From assembly GCA_014379455.1 (NCBI GenBank), contig JACMLT010000139.1, forward strand, positions 1 through 34,436: a stretch of 34,436 bases of DNA, written 5' to 3'. The DNA is from Nitrospiraceae bacterium. GTDB lineage: Bacteria > Nitrospirota > Nitrospiria > Nitrospirales > Nitrospiraceae. Positions 1-8,915 of this stretch are shown piece by piece; position 1 is the stretch's first letter; every line of letters starts with the position of its first letter. The notes beneath the pieces are model-generated. The model did no database searches, was not told the DNA's origin, and saw only the letters and a program-made list of their open reading frames with translations. The translations under genes and the position numbers were made by a program.

Positions 1-2
1 AA

Positions 3-1097
3 TTACGCCTCGCGCACCAGCACCGCCGCCGGCAGCACGTACCCCGGGCGCGCCGGCTCCGGGGGCCGTGTCGGATCGATGAGTTGCGTTTCATACTGGA
101 GTGTCGTCGTGAGCGTCGGGTCCTCCTCAAAGGCCACGGTCTCCAGCGTGAAGGCCACTCCCGCCTCCTGCGTCTCAAAGGCCGGCCGCGCGAGCAATTC
201 GTCATCCCGGAGATCCTCAAACTGCGCCAGCGCAAACGGCTCCTGCACCGGCGTCGTGGCGATGGTCTGTGGCGTGGCGCTGCGGTCCGTGGCCCGCACG
301 GTCACCGTCGTGGGGCCCCCGCGCAGCGGCGCCGTGCCCATTTTGGTAATCTGCCGGTTGAGCGGCACGACCCGCTCCCGCACGGTCAACTCCGCCAGCG
401 GGTGCACGCGCAGGGCCTCGGGTGCGGGCGTGGCCTCGCGCAGGGTGACTACGGCGGGTTCGGTGCGCGGGAGCGTCGCACTCCAGTTGCGGCGGTCCCG
501 GAGCGCCTCGGTCACCAAGGCCAACACATCAATAGCCGCCGGCAACGGTGGCGCGGTTCGGGACCCAAACTGCCGCTCAAAGCGCACGGACACTTTGAAG
601 AACAGAATCTTAATGGTGGCCTTACCCTCCACCTGCCAGGGGGTGGGCCCGGCCAGCCTCCCACTAAACGAAATCCCCATGAGGAGGCGGCCCCGATAGC
701 GCAACGCAATGGCCGCCGCCACATCGACTTGAAACGCCAAGGGGGCGAGTTGCACAAGGGCGTCGAAGCCCAGCATGCCGTCGAAGCTGAAGCCGCCGCC
801 CGCGGCATGCAGATCCACGCGCGCGCCGAACTGCACGGTGTTGGAGGTGAGCGCCAGATAGGCCTGGCAGCGCAGCTGCAAGCTGTCGCCATCGGCCAGG
901 GTGAGGGCCAGACGGCGTAAGGCCGGCAGGCCTGCCGGCGCGGGAAACCGCGGATGGAATCCCCCGATGGCCAGCACACTCTCGTCCATCGAGTGTGTCA
1001 ACGCCCCTCCTCGCATAGTCGGATCAAGGTCGAACCCTGATAAATATACGGAATCAGTTTTGCGAGATAGAAAACAACTTCTGTAGACGCTCGTCAT
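3..1097 (-). CDS. C-terminal portion of a large protein resembling DUF6603-type proteins (probably an N-terminally truncated remnant)
   Basis: 364-aa ORF ending in TAA at 3-5. The block VLAIGGFHPRFPAPAGLPALRRLALTL...ALTSNTVQFGARVDL...GPTPWQVEGKATIKILFFKVSVRFERQFG looks like the C-terminal region of much larger proteins, whereas the first ~35 aa look non-native. Family assignment is from memory. Confidence 0.45.
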   Translation of the reverse strand: MTSVYRSCFLSRKTDSVYLSGFDLDPTMRGGALTHSMDESVLAIGGFHPRFPAPAGLPALRRLALTLADGDSLQLRCQAYLALTSNTVQFGARVDLHAAGGGFSFDGMLGFDALVQLAPLAFQVDVAAAIALRYRGRLLMGISFSGRLAGPTPWQVEGKATIKILFFKVSVRFERQFGSRTAPPLPAAIDVLALVTEALRDRRNWSATLPRTEPAVVTLREATPAPEALRVHPLAELTVRERVVPLNRQITKMGTAPLRGGPTTVTVRATDRSATPQTIATTPVQEPFALAQFEDLRDDELLARPAFETQEAGVAFTLETVAFEEDPTLTTTLQYETQLIDPTRPPEPARPGYVLPAAVLVREA

Positions 1098-1348
1098 TGA
1101 AGAAAGTCCGGAAGTCTGCTCTCGTCCGGCTGGTTACATGACAGAGGCAAGTGCATTGTAACTATGACGTGCACCCAACAATGGCTAGAACTCGTCTTGG
1201 TAGATCTGAGGAAGAGATACAGGCGGGCGCCAACGGAAGTTGTCGAACAGTTTGCCAGTCAACGTAAGAGATGCATTACGGAACTTGGACACAGGTTGGA
1301 TGCCGCGAGGATTTGAGACGGGGGTATCTGTCGCTATGTGCGACGAAG

Positions 1349-1411
1349 GAGCTCTCCCCGTTGGGAAGAGCCCCTTCTCTCTTCAGGAACAGAAGAACTG
1401 TTTCTTCTGTT
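1349..1411 (-). terminator. Tandem hairpins downstream of the OmpA-like gene (possible terminator)
   Basis: GCTCTCCCC-gtt-GGGAAGAGC, and AACAGAAGAA-ctgt-TTCTTCTGTT immediately at the 3' end of the minus-strand gene; no strong T-tract. Confidence 0.35.
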
Positions 1412-2153
1412 ATTTAACGATCACCTCTACGCGGCGGTTCTTGGCACGCCCTGCTTCCGTGTTGTTGCTGGCAAGCGGGTTACTGTCGCCGTGGCCTGCG
1501 GCCGATAAATTGTTGCTCACCCCGCCGTCACGCAGTGCGCGAGCGGCACCATAGGCACGAGCGTCAGAAAGCTCCTTATTGGACGGGAACTTCTTTTGTA
1601 ACGCGCCTGCGATTGCCATGTTGTCGGTATATCCCGCCACATGCACCTGCTTGTCCGGGAAGTCTTTGAGGACGCCCCCCACACGCTTCAAGGCACGGGT
1701 TCCGTCGGCGTTCAGCTGGTCCTGCCCTGAAGCAAACAGCAGACTGGAGGCGAGATTGATCGTGAGCGCATCACCGGATTGATTGACCGACACTGTCCCC
1801 TTGGAAATTTCAGGTTGCAGCGCTTTCAGGAGGTCCTTCTCGGCCTTGACCAAGCTGCCCTTGCTCTGACTCATCTGTCCTTCCAGCTCGCTTACGTGGC
1901 TGCTGAGTGCGCCGTTCTGTCTCTGTGCCGCAGCCAGTTCGTCGGCCAAACGTTGACGTTCTTGTTCGAGAGTCGCAAGACGAGCAGCATTGTCGTCTGT
2001 CGCCTTCGGTGCATTGTCGGCATTGCACCGGACGTCAGACCAAGCTAGCCATCCGTGCTTGTCGGTACAAATTGGGCTTTTATCCCAGTTCGCACAGCCT
2101 GCCAAAGCCACCATGCTTGTTGCGAGGATAGCGGTTTTATATGCCTGCATCAT
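1410..2153 (-). CDS. OmpA-family peptidoglycan-associated lipoprotein with coiled coil
   Basis: Signal peptide with lipobox LAGC; heptad-rich middle; C-terminal OmpA-like domain (LLFASGQDQLNADGTRAL...VHVAGYTDN...LSDARAYGAARAL...AGRAKNRRVEVIVK). Confidence 0.88.
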   Translation of the reverse strand: MMQAYKTAILATSMVALAGCANWDKSPICTDKHGWLAWSDVRCNADNAPKATDDNAARLATLEQERQRLADELAAAQRQNGALSSHVSELEGQMSQSKGSLVKAEKDLLKALQPEISKGTVSVNQSGDALTINLASSLLFASGQDQLNADGTRALKRVGGVLKDFPDKQVHVAGYTDNMAIAGALQKKFPSNKELSDARAYGAARALRDGGVSNNLSAAGHGDSNPLASNNTEAGRAKNRRVEVIVK

Positions 2154-2457
2154 AATCTCCCCCTTCTGGATCGTAAGGAATCTATCCTAGACACTACTTG
2201 CCCATGGCGGCATCATTGAGTTTCATCCCCTCGCCCTTCATTTCTCCGGCGTTTTTATGGCATCCTGCGCTTTCATATCCTTGGCGCTTTGTTGTACCTC
2301 ACCGCCCTCCTTCTTTACGCTTTGTGAGGCCGATCACAAATACCGGCAAGGCGGCCCATACTATACTCATTCTTGTTTTCGTCTACTTCTCTTTTCGTCG
2401 CACAACAGGCCTGCCCTAGCGCCTGTCATCAGCGGTAAAGCAATCACGACTGAGCTC

Positions 2458-2490
2458 GGAGGAGGCCGCGAGCATGTCGCGGCCTCCTCC
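2458..2490 (-). terminator. Strong hairpin (perfect 14-bp stem, 5-nt loop) downstream of the second OmpA-like gene
   Basis: GGAGGAGGCCGCGA-gcatg-TCGCGGCCTCCTCC, 15 bp beyond the minus-strand stop at 2505. Confidence 0.55.
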
Positions 2491-2504
2491 GGCGTATCGA
2501 GCCG

Positions 2505-3470
2505 CTACTTGACGACGCTGATTTCAACGCGGCGGTTCTTGGTCCGTCCCGCATCGGTGGTGTTCGGCATCACTGGCTTGGTGTCGGCTGCTCCCATGGC
2601 ATGCGCCCCGGAGAGTCCACCATCCGCCAAAGCCTGCACCGCGTTAGCTGCGCGTGCTTCAGACAATTCCTTGTTCGACGGGAACTTCTTTTTCAGTGTA
2701 CGCTTGATCGGTCGGTTGTCGGTATGACCTTCTACGTGAACCTTGTACTCCGGGAAGTCCTTGAGGATACCACCGACCTGTTTGAGCGCATCGACTCCGG
2801 CTGGTTTGAGCTGGTCTTCACCGGAACCGAACAGGTAGCCGGAGGCCAAGTTGATGAGCAACCGCTCGTTGTTGAGATCGACGGTGATATTCTTTTCGTC
2901 AATCTGCGGCTTGAGGGCTCGAATCAACCCGCGTTGTGCTTCCCTCAGCTTAGCCATTTCCGCTGAGAGGTCGCCGCGCAGACCGGCCAGCTCCTTATCG
3001 CGATCGGCCAATTGAGCTTCGAGATCAGCGTGGCGCTTTCTGGCAGCTTCGAGATCTGCTGCTAACTTGTCTCTATCGCTTGCTAACTTGTCTTTATCGC
3101 TGTTTGTCGCGGAGAGCTGGCTGGCCAGTCTGGCTGAATCCCCGGCTCCTGAGCGAAGCGACGCAATCTCACGATCACGGTCGGCGAGCTGCCGTTCCAG
3201 ATCGCTCACACGGCTACTCAAGGCGCCGTTCTGTTTCTTTGCCGCGGCCAGTTCGTCGGCCAGCCGTTGCCGTTCTTTTTGGAGAGCCGCGAGACGGTCG
3301 GCGGCTTCCATCGCGGCGTGGTCGACCGTATCTTTCGGTGGATTACAACGAACGTCAGACCAGGCCTGCCATTGGTGAGTGGAATTGCAAATAGGGCTTT
3401 TATCCCAGCTCGCACAGCCTGCCAGAGCAAGCACGCTTGTCGCGAGGATGGTGGTTTTGAATACCTGCAT
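2505..3470 (-). CDS. OmpA-family lipoprotein, longer coiled-coil paralog of the neighbouring gene
   Basis: Starts MQVFKTTILATSVLALAGCASWDKSPIC... (ATG at 3468-3470 with GGAGGAAA upstream). OmpA-like C-terminus (YLFGSGEDQLKPAGVDAL...VHVEGHTDNRPIK...GRTKNRRVEISVVK). The longer ORF start at 4109 overlaps mscL and is rejected. Confidence 0.87.
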   Translation of the reverse strand: MQVFKTTILATSVLALAGCASWDKSPICNSTHQWQAWSDVRCNPPKDTVDHAAMEAADRLAALQKERQRLADELAAAKKQNGALSSRVSDLERQLADRDREIASLRSGAGDSARLASQLSATNSDKDKLASDRDKLAADLEAARKRHADLEAQLADRDKELAGLRGDLSAEMAKLREAQRGLIRALKPQIDEKNITVDLNNERLLINLASGYLFGSGEDQLKPAGVDALKQVGGILKDFPEYKVHVEGHTDNRPIKRTLKKKFPSNKELSEARAANAVQALADGGLSGAHAMGAADTKPVMPNTTDAGRTKNRRVEISVVK

Positions 3471-3562
3471 GATGATTTCCTCCTTGTAAGTCGCACGGGT
3501 CATCGATCGTGTGAGTTTTTCCCACTCCCGCATCGTGGGAAATCTCGTGGTGACGGTCATTA

Positions 3563-3985
3563 TTAGTGACGGCCTTTCAGCGCGTCGCGGATCTCCATCA
3601 ATAACTTTTCTTCGTTTGTCGGCCCTGGCGGTGGCGGAGGAGGCGCCGCAGGCGCTTCTCTCTTGAACCGGTTCATCTGCTTGACAAACATGAAGATCAC
3701 AAACGCGATGATGATGAAATCGAAGATGGTTTGCAAGAACACCCCGTAGTTGAGCGTCGGGGCTCCCGCGGCCTTCGCGGCTACAAGCGATGGCTGAGCG
3801 GTACCAGAGAGATTGATAAACAGGCCCGTGAAGTCGACGCCTCCCAAGAGCAGGCCGATTGGCGGCATCAGTACGTCGCTGACCAGCGAGGAGACGATTT
3901 TCCCGAATGCTCCGCCCATGATGACACCGATTGCCATATCGAGCACGTTGCCCTTCATGGCAAACTCTTTGAATTCTTTTAGCAT
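3563..3985 (-). CDS. mscL: Large-conductance mechanosensitive channel MscL
   Basis: [52 protein letters not shown]... is the canonical MscL N-terminus; second [22 protein letters not shown]. Confidence 0.96.
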   Translation of the reverse strand: MLKEFKEFAMKGNVLDMAIGVIMGGAFGKIVSSLVSDVLMPPIGLLLGGVDFTGLFINLSGTAQPSLVAAKAAGAPTLNYGVFLQTIFDFIIIAFVIFMFVKQMNRFKREAPAAPPPPPPGPTNEEKLLMEIRDALKGRH

Positions 3986-4035
3986 AGTTCCTCCTCCCGA
4001 GAGTAGACAGTGTACTGCATTGGCTACTGTCGGGA

Positions 4036-5157
4036 CTATCGTTTCCTAGTCGTATCGAAGTTGTACCCAAGGGTCGCGAGGTACAAGTTGTCCGTATCCC
4101 CGGTGCCACGCGCCGGATTGCTGTTATATCGCGTGGTCACTTGGAAGCCACTCGCGAATCCGTCCCAAATCTTGAACCGCACGCCGCTATCCATCGTGAG
4201 GAAGTAGTCCGATGTATTCTGGAGAGAGGGGAAGATTTCGTTGTAATGGTACAGCGTCATGCGATCGTCCCAGAGTGGCCAGTTCCACTTCATGGACACG
4301 CGTGCGCGAAGACTCGACCTGTCGTCTGCCGCGCGGAAGTCTTCATTGAAGTAGGCGACGCCGGTTTCGGTGTAGAACGTCATATCGTTGAAGACGCCAG
4401 AGAAGTCTCCCCGTTCGATGAATTGATAGCCAGGTCCGCTCGCGAGTGCAGTGCGCATCTTCAGGTCTTGGAAGCGATCGTTTTCGAAGTAGGCGGAGGC
4501 GAACCAGTAGAACCGTTTGGTGATAAAGAAGTCGAGCTTGATCGTCCCGCGCGCGTTTCGAGCCACAAGGGTATCGGCGTTGTCAGAGTAGATGTAGCGA
4601 CCGTTGATCGACAGGCGGAGCTGCTCGCTCCGAGCCACCAAGTCTCCGAGCAAACTGGCATTTTTCAAATGGCTGTTTCCGGTTGTTTGGGAGTAGGCAC
4701 CCACGACGCTGCCTGAGTAGATGACCGGGGGTTGAATGACGGGATTCATGGAGGTCACGGAGTCCATCGGGACTTCCATCGTGCCCTTCAAGGGCTCCGC
4801 CTGCACATTCAGCATCCCATTTGGTCCGGCTGTGGCGGTCCCCATAATCACGGACCCTTCCTTGAGATGGAAGGGAATCGGGTGATTCACAGACAGTTTA
4901 GACACGTCGCCCCAGTTCACTTTCATCAAATTGTCGGGGCTGGCAGGCGTCTTGATTTGCAATACCCCGCCAGCCATTTCGATGACTTCTCCGTAAATGA
5001 CGCTGCCATTTTTCAACGTCACGACATCAAGGGTAGCCGGTACGGCAGGTGTAGCAGGAAGGGCAACTTGAGCATTGACTTCGGTGGTCAATCCCCCTCC
5101 CATCACACATCCAACCAGAGCGAGTCCACAGAGAACCTTCTTCATCAAATCCTCCAA
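4036..5157 (-). CDS. DUF481-like outer-membrane beta-barrel protein
   Basis: Signal peptide ([19 protein letters not shown]; start probably at 5145). N-terminal [26 protein letters not shown] motif, then a barrel-like C-terminus ([40 protein letters not shown]...YNFDTTRKR). Confidence 0.75.
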   Translation of the reverse strand: MEDLMKKVLCGLALVGCVMGGGLTTEVNAQVALPATPAVPATLDVVTLKNGSVIYGEVIEMAGGVLQIKTPASPDNLMKVNWGDVSKLSVNHPIPFHLKEGSVIMGTATAGPNGMLNVQAEPLKGTMEVPMDSVTSMNPVIQPPVIYSGSVVGAYSQTTGNSHLKNASLLGDLVARSEQLRLSINGRYIYSDNADTLVARNARGTIKLDFFITKRFYWFASAYFENDRFQDLKMRTALASGPGYQFIERGDFSGVFNDMTFYTETGVAYFNEDFRAADDRSSLRARVSMKWNWPLWDDRMTLYHYNEIFPSLQNTSDYFLTMDSGVRFKIWDGFASGFQVTTRYNSNPARGTGDTDNLYLATLGYNFDTTRKR

Positions 5158-5422
5158 AATTAATTAAAGTACGTGAGCGCCCATGATGCTATCCCAGCAT
5201 GTTGATGCGTAGAGAGCCGTGGTGATTAATCCTAATAATTTCTTGACTGTATAGCCCAATCCACTTAGCGTCGCAAGCGTAAAAATTTAGGATTCATATC
5301 GAGGTTATCTCTCCAGGTTGCTCTGAAAAGTCATGCGATTCCTCAATCGGTGATGAGCCCCGGCGATCAACTTGCTGGTCATCTGACCACATGCTAAGAT
5401 GCCGCCTCGCGAAAATCGGTGT

Positions 5423-5512
<90 letters not shown>

Positions 5513-5602
5513 TACCAAGGCAAGGTAAAAGTAAGAAGTTAAAAGGCAAAAGTTTCAGTCATACGTATTCCCTACTTTTTTCTTTTTATTTTTAACTTCG
5601 AG

Positions 5603-5712
5603 GTAAGGGGCTGGGCCCTGTGCAATAGAACCCTGTGAACCCCGCCAGGTCCGGAAGGAAGCAACGGTAAGCGGTCAGTTCTGTGTGCCGCAGGATCACC
5701 TGGCCCCGCTTT
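5603..5712 (+). ncRNA. ffs: Signal recognition particle RNA, small bacterial (4.5S-like) type; ends approximate
   Basis: Conserved SRP apical domain GTGAACCCCGCCAGGTCCGGAAGGAAGCAACGGTAAGCGGTCAGTTC...GCCGCAGGATCACCTGGCCCC; ends pair (GGGGC.../...GGCCCC). Confidence 0.93.
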
Positions 5713-5839
5713 CCCTCGAAGCGGGGAGCGTTGAGTTGTGAGTACTGAGTTGAACAAAAACTGATCTTTTTTGACTTAGAACCATAACCCAACACTCAGA
5801 ATCCAGAGTTCAGCATTCAGAGCCCGGAGCGTAGCAACG

Positions 5840-7669
5840 GTGGATTACCAAGTCTCTGCCAGAAAATATCGTCCTGGGACGTTCGATGATGTGATCGGAC
5901 AGCCCCATGTTGTTCAGACGCTGGTCAATTCCATTGCCACGAAACGAATTGCCCAAGCCTATCTCTTCTCAGGGACCCGTGGCGTGGGGAAAACCACCGT
6001 CGCGAGAATTCTCGCCAAGGCACTCAATTGCGAACGTGGATCGACCGGTACGCCGTGCGGCGCTTGTTCAAATTGCCTCGAAATTGCGCAGGGGACCTCC
6101 GTCGATGTCATGGAGATCGATGGGGCGTCCAATACGAGCGTAGACGATGTGCGCGAGATCCGCGAGAACGTCAAGTTCGCCGCGTTTCGTGGGAAGTACA
6201 GGGTCTACATTATCGATGAAGTTCACATGTTGTCGAACTCAGCGTTCAACGCGCTGTTGAAGACGCTGGAAGAGCCGCCGCCGCATGTGGTGTTTATCTT
6301 TGCCACCACCGAAATTCACAAAATTCCGGCCACGATTCTCTCCCGCTGCCAGCATTACAACTTCCGCCGGATTGCGCGATCCGAGATCATCGAGCGGCTG
6401 CGCCATGTGGTCGAACAGGATCAGATCATCATCGAGGAACGGAGCTTGATGGCGCTGGCCAGGGCCAGCGAAGGCAGCATGCGCGATGGGTTGAGCCTGC
6501 TCGATCAAGCCGTGGCGTTCGGTGGCAAGACCATTGTACATGCGGATTTGGAAGCCCTGCTGGGAGCGGTTCCACAAGAGCTTGTTCGAGCTGTGATTCA
6601 GGCGATCACGGCTCAGGAGAGTGCCGCGGCATTGCGTGTACTGGCGCAACTGTTGGACCAAGGACATGATCTGCGTGCCTATTGTGCGGAGGTCGTCGAG
6701 TATCTACGCAACATGCTGGTGGTGTCGGTAGTGCCCTCATCCCAAGAATGGCAGGGGTTGATTGAGGCATCTGCGGAAGATCTCACGCAGATGGCCGCTG
6801 ACGCGCGCTCATTTTCACCCGAAAAACTGCAGGAATTATTGGCAATCTTCACGCAAGCGGAGGACTCGCTGAGGCTGAGCGTGCATCCCCGGTTTGTGCT
6901 CGAAACAGCGGCCGTGCACGCAACCCGGTTACTGCGTCGGTCGGATGGGAAACCGGCTCAACAAGTGACGCCGCCAGCTCAGACGGCACGCACCCCTCAA
7001 TCGGCTCCAGTGCCCTTAGGGAAGCCGGCTTCAGCCGGTCGCTTAGAAAATGCAGGCCCCTCACCGTTACCGAGGCCTCCGCAGGCGACGACTCCTGCAT
7101 CGATCGCTCCGGTGACGTCGCGGTCTTCTGCTGTCGAGCGTGCGGCGTCTCCACGAGGTCCCTCGACGAATCCTTCGAATGTCAGTGCCGGCGAGGTGAA
7201 GGCTTCGACGCCTGTAGCTTTGTCCACTGGTGACAATGAGCGTGTTACGATCACGCTCAATTGGGAGCAGGTCCAAGAGGAAGTGGGCAATACGTCATCC
7301 AGGATTGCCGCTTTTCTAGAGCGGGGGCGGCTTGTGGGTGTGGAGGGCCACGTGGCGACAATTGGGTTCGCCAAGCAGGAGATGGCGGCTCGAGGGATGA
7401 TCGAGAAGCCTGATAATATGGCGGTGCTCACGTCGATCTGTGAACGATTGAGCGGTCAGACGGTTCGTCTGCGAGTTGTTGAATTGACGGAGTCCGACCC
7501 TTCAGGGCCGACGATGGCGCAACTCAGGGCGGCGAAGGAAAAAGAACAACGATTGGTCCTTTTCGAGCGAGCGCGGGCCCATCCGGTCGTCAAGCAGGCG
7601 CTGGAGATATTCGGCGCAGAGCTTGCCGAGGTGAGACCGGTATCGAGCCAGAAGGAGGTTGAGGAATGA
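5840..7669 (+). CDS. dnaX: DNA polymerase III subunit gamma/tau
   Basis: MDYQVSARKYRPGTFDDVIGQPHVVQTL...FSGTRGVGKTTVARILAKALNC (Walker A), zinc module CGACSNCLEI, DEVHMLSNSAFNALLKTLEEPP. Confidence 0.97.
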   Translation: MDYQVSARKYRPGTFDDVIGQPHVVQTLVNSIATKRIAQAYLFSGTRGVGKTTVARILAKALNCERGSTGTPCGACSNCLEIAQGTSVDVMEIDGASNTSVDDVREIRENVKFAAFRGKYRVYIIDEVHMLSNSAFNALLKTLEEPPPHVVFIFATTEIHKIPATILSRCQHYNFRRIARSEIIERLRHVVEQDQIIIEERSLMALARASEGSMRDGLSLLDQAVAFGGKTIVHADLEALLGAVPQELVRAVIQAITAQESAAALRVLAQLLDQGHDLRAYCAEVVEYLRNMLVVSVVPSSQEWQGLIEASAEDLTQMAADARSFSPEKLQELLAIFTQAEDSLRLSVHPRFVLETAAVHATRLLRRSDGKPAQQVTPPAQTARTPQSAPVPLGKPASAGRLENAGPSPLPRPPQATTPASIAPVTSRSSAVERAASPRGPSTNPSNVSAGEVKASTPVALSTGDNERVTITLNWEQVQEEVGNTSSRIAAFLERGRLVGVEGHVATIGFAKQEMAARGMIEKPDNMAVLTSICERLSGQTVRLRVVELTESDPSGPTMAQLRAAKEKEQRLVLFERARAHPVVKQALEIFGAELAEVRPVSSQKEVEE

Positions 7670-7989
7670 AGAACCCGATGGGCAATATGGGAAACCTGTT
7701 GAAGCAAGCGCAGGCGATGCAGGCCCAAATGGCGAAGGTGCAGGAGCAGACGTCGTCGATGACCGTGACGGGGACGGCCGGCGGTGGCAGTGTGACGGTC
7801 ACGGCCAATGGGGCCATGGAACTCGTCGGTATCGTCATTGATCCCGAAGTGGTGAAAAGTGGTGATGTGGAGATGGTCCAAGATTTGGTCATGGCCGCGT
7901 CGAACGATGCGCTCAGGAAGGCTCGTGAGATGATGGCGGGTGCGATGAAATCGGTTACAGGCGGGATGAACGTCCCCGGAATGCTCTAG
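7666..7989 (+). CDS. ybaB: YbaB/EbfC family nucleoid-associated protein
   Basis: MKNPMGNMGNLLKQAQAMQAQMAKVQEQ...VTANGAMELVGIVIDPEVV...MKSVTGGMNVPGML; ATGA overlap with dnaX. Confidence 0.95.
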   Translation: MKNPMGNMGNLLKQAQAMQAQMAKVQEQTSSMTVTGTAGGGSVTVTANGAMELVGIVIDPEVVKSGDVEMVQDLVMAASNDALRKAREMMAGAMKSVTGGMNVPGML

Positions 7990-8057
7990 CAGGTGCGGAA
8001 GAATTATGTTGTTGTGAGCCACGGTCTGTTCCACAGGGATACGAGGATAACGTTATT

Positions 8058-8182
8058 GCAGGGTGCTCAAAAAGGCTGTCCAGCAAGGCCGCAGCGAGTG
8101 AAGGGCCGACGCGTACCCTCGGGGTACGTGGAGGGTCTGAACGATGCGAGAACGACGCTGGCGGACTTTTTCAGCATCCTGC
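8058..8182. repeat. Dispersed MITE/REP-like element, copy A (short left, type-1 right)
   Basis: gcagggtgctcaaaaaggctgtccagcaaggccgcagcgagtgaag...cgtaccctcggggtacg...gacgctggcggactttttcagcatcctgc; similar copies at 9497-9666, 18405-18573 and 33444-33570. Confidence 0.85.
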
Positions 8183-8199
8183 AAGCGGGCTAGCACGTT

Positions 8200-8802
8200 A
8201 TGGCAGTTGATCAACAAGGACTACTCGTACGGTTGGTGCGCGAGTTAGTCCGTCTTCCAGGTATCGGTCAAAAAACGGCGCAGCGATTGGCATTTCATGT
8301 GTTGAAAGCCGACCGCGAAGACGCACTTCGCCTGGCCGAGGCGATTCGCGCCGTCAAGGACGGGCTCTCATTTTGTCGACAATGCCGGAACATCGCAGAG
8401 AAAGAGCTTTGTGAGTTTTGTCTCGATTCGAAGCGGGATCAGACGAGGATTCTGGTTGTGGAAGAACCGAGCACGACCTATGCCATCGAGCGGGCAGGAG
8501 CCTACCGTGGTTTGTATCATGTGCTACTCGGCGCCTTATCTCCGTTGGACGGCGTCGGACCGTCCGATATCAGGGCCGAAGAGTTGGTCGATCGGGTGAA
8601 GCTTGGGGGAGTCCAGGAAGTAATCCTCGCAACGAGTCCGACGATTGAAGGCGAAGCGACCGCCATCTATCTCATGAATCAACTGAAACCTCTCGGAACC
8701 CGGGTCTCGCGTATTGCCTATGGTATTCCGGTCGGGATGGATATCGAGTATGCCGACGACGTGACGTTACTGAAGTCGATCGAGGGCCGTCGAGATCTCT
8801 AG
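8200..8802 (+). CDS. recR: Recombination protein RecR
   Basis: LVRELVRLPGIGQKTAQRLAFHVL, zinc motif CRQCRNIAEKELCEFC, Toprim ILVVEEPSTTYAIERAGAYRGLYHVLLGALSPLDGVGP. Confidence 0.97.
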   Translation: MAVDQQGLLVRLVRELVRLPGIGQKTAQRLAFHVLKADREDALRLAEAIRAVKDGLSFCRQCRNIAEKELCEFCLDSKRDQTRILVVEEPSTTYAIERAGAYRGLYHVLLGALSPLDGVGPSDIRAEELVDRVKLGGVQEVILATSPTIEGEATAIYLMNQLKPLGTRVSRIAYGIPVGMDIEYADDVTLLKSIEGRRDL

Positions 8803-8915
8803 CAGGATGCTGAGTGACGAGATTGACGGGCTCATGCTGACCATTGACCCTCTCTCCAGGCCCCTGCTATAGTTTTGCTCGTTTCAGACGAATATCCCCT
8901 CAAGCAGGTTGCAGC

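Noticed and set aside
84-920. 278-aa plus-strand ORF and overlapping ORF 79-699
   Set aside because: Antisense to the minus-strand ORF in GC-rich DNA, with Arg/Gln/Gly-rich composition typical of spurious frames.
3471-4109. N-terminal extension of the 534-aa ORF upstream of the second OmpA-like gene
   Set aside because: Overlaps mscL in another frame; the true start is the signal-peptide Met at 3468-3470 with a good RBS.
7530-7556. Possible dnaX programmed frameshift site (GGCGAAGGAAAAAGAACAA)
   Set aside because: No canonical A-AAA-AAG heptamer, and it lies near the C-terminus rather than at the expected gamma/tau junction.
7993-8193. 66-aa ORF (…GAQKGCPARPQRVKGRRVPSGYVEGLNDARTTLADFFSILQAG)
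   Set aside because: Translation of dispersed repeat copy A; the same peptide-like strings recur wherever the repeat lies, with no RBS or codon signal.
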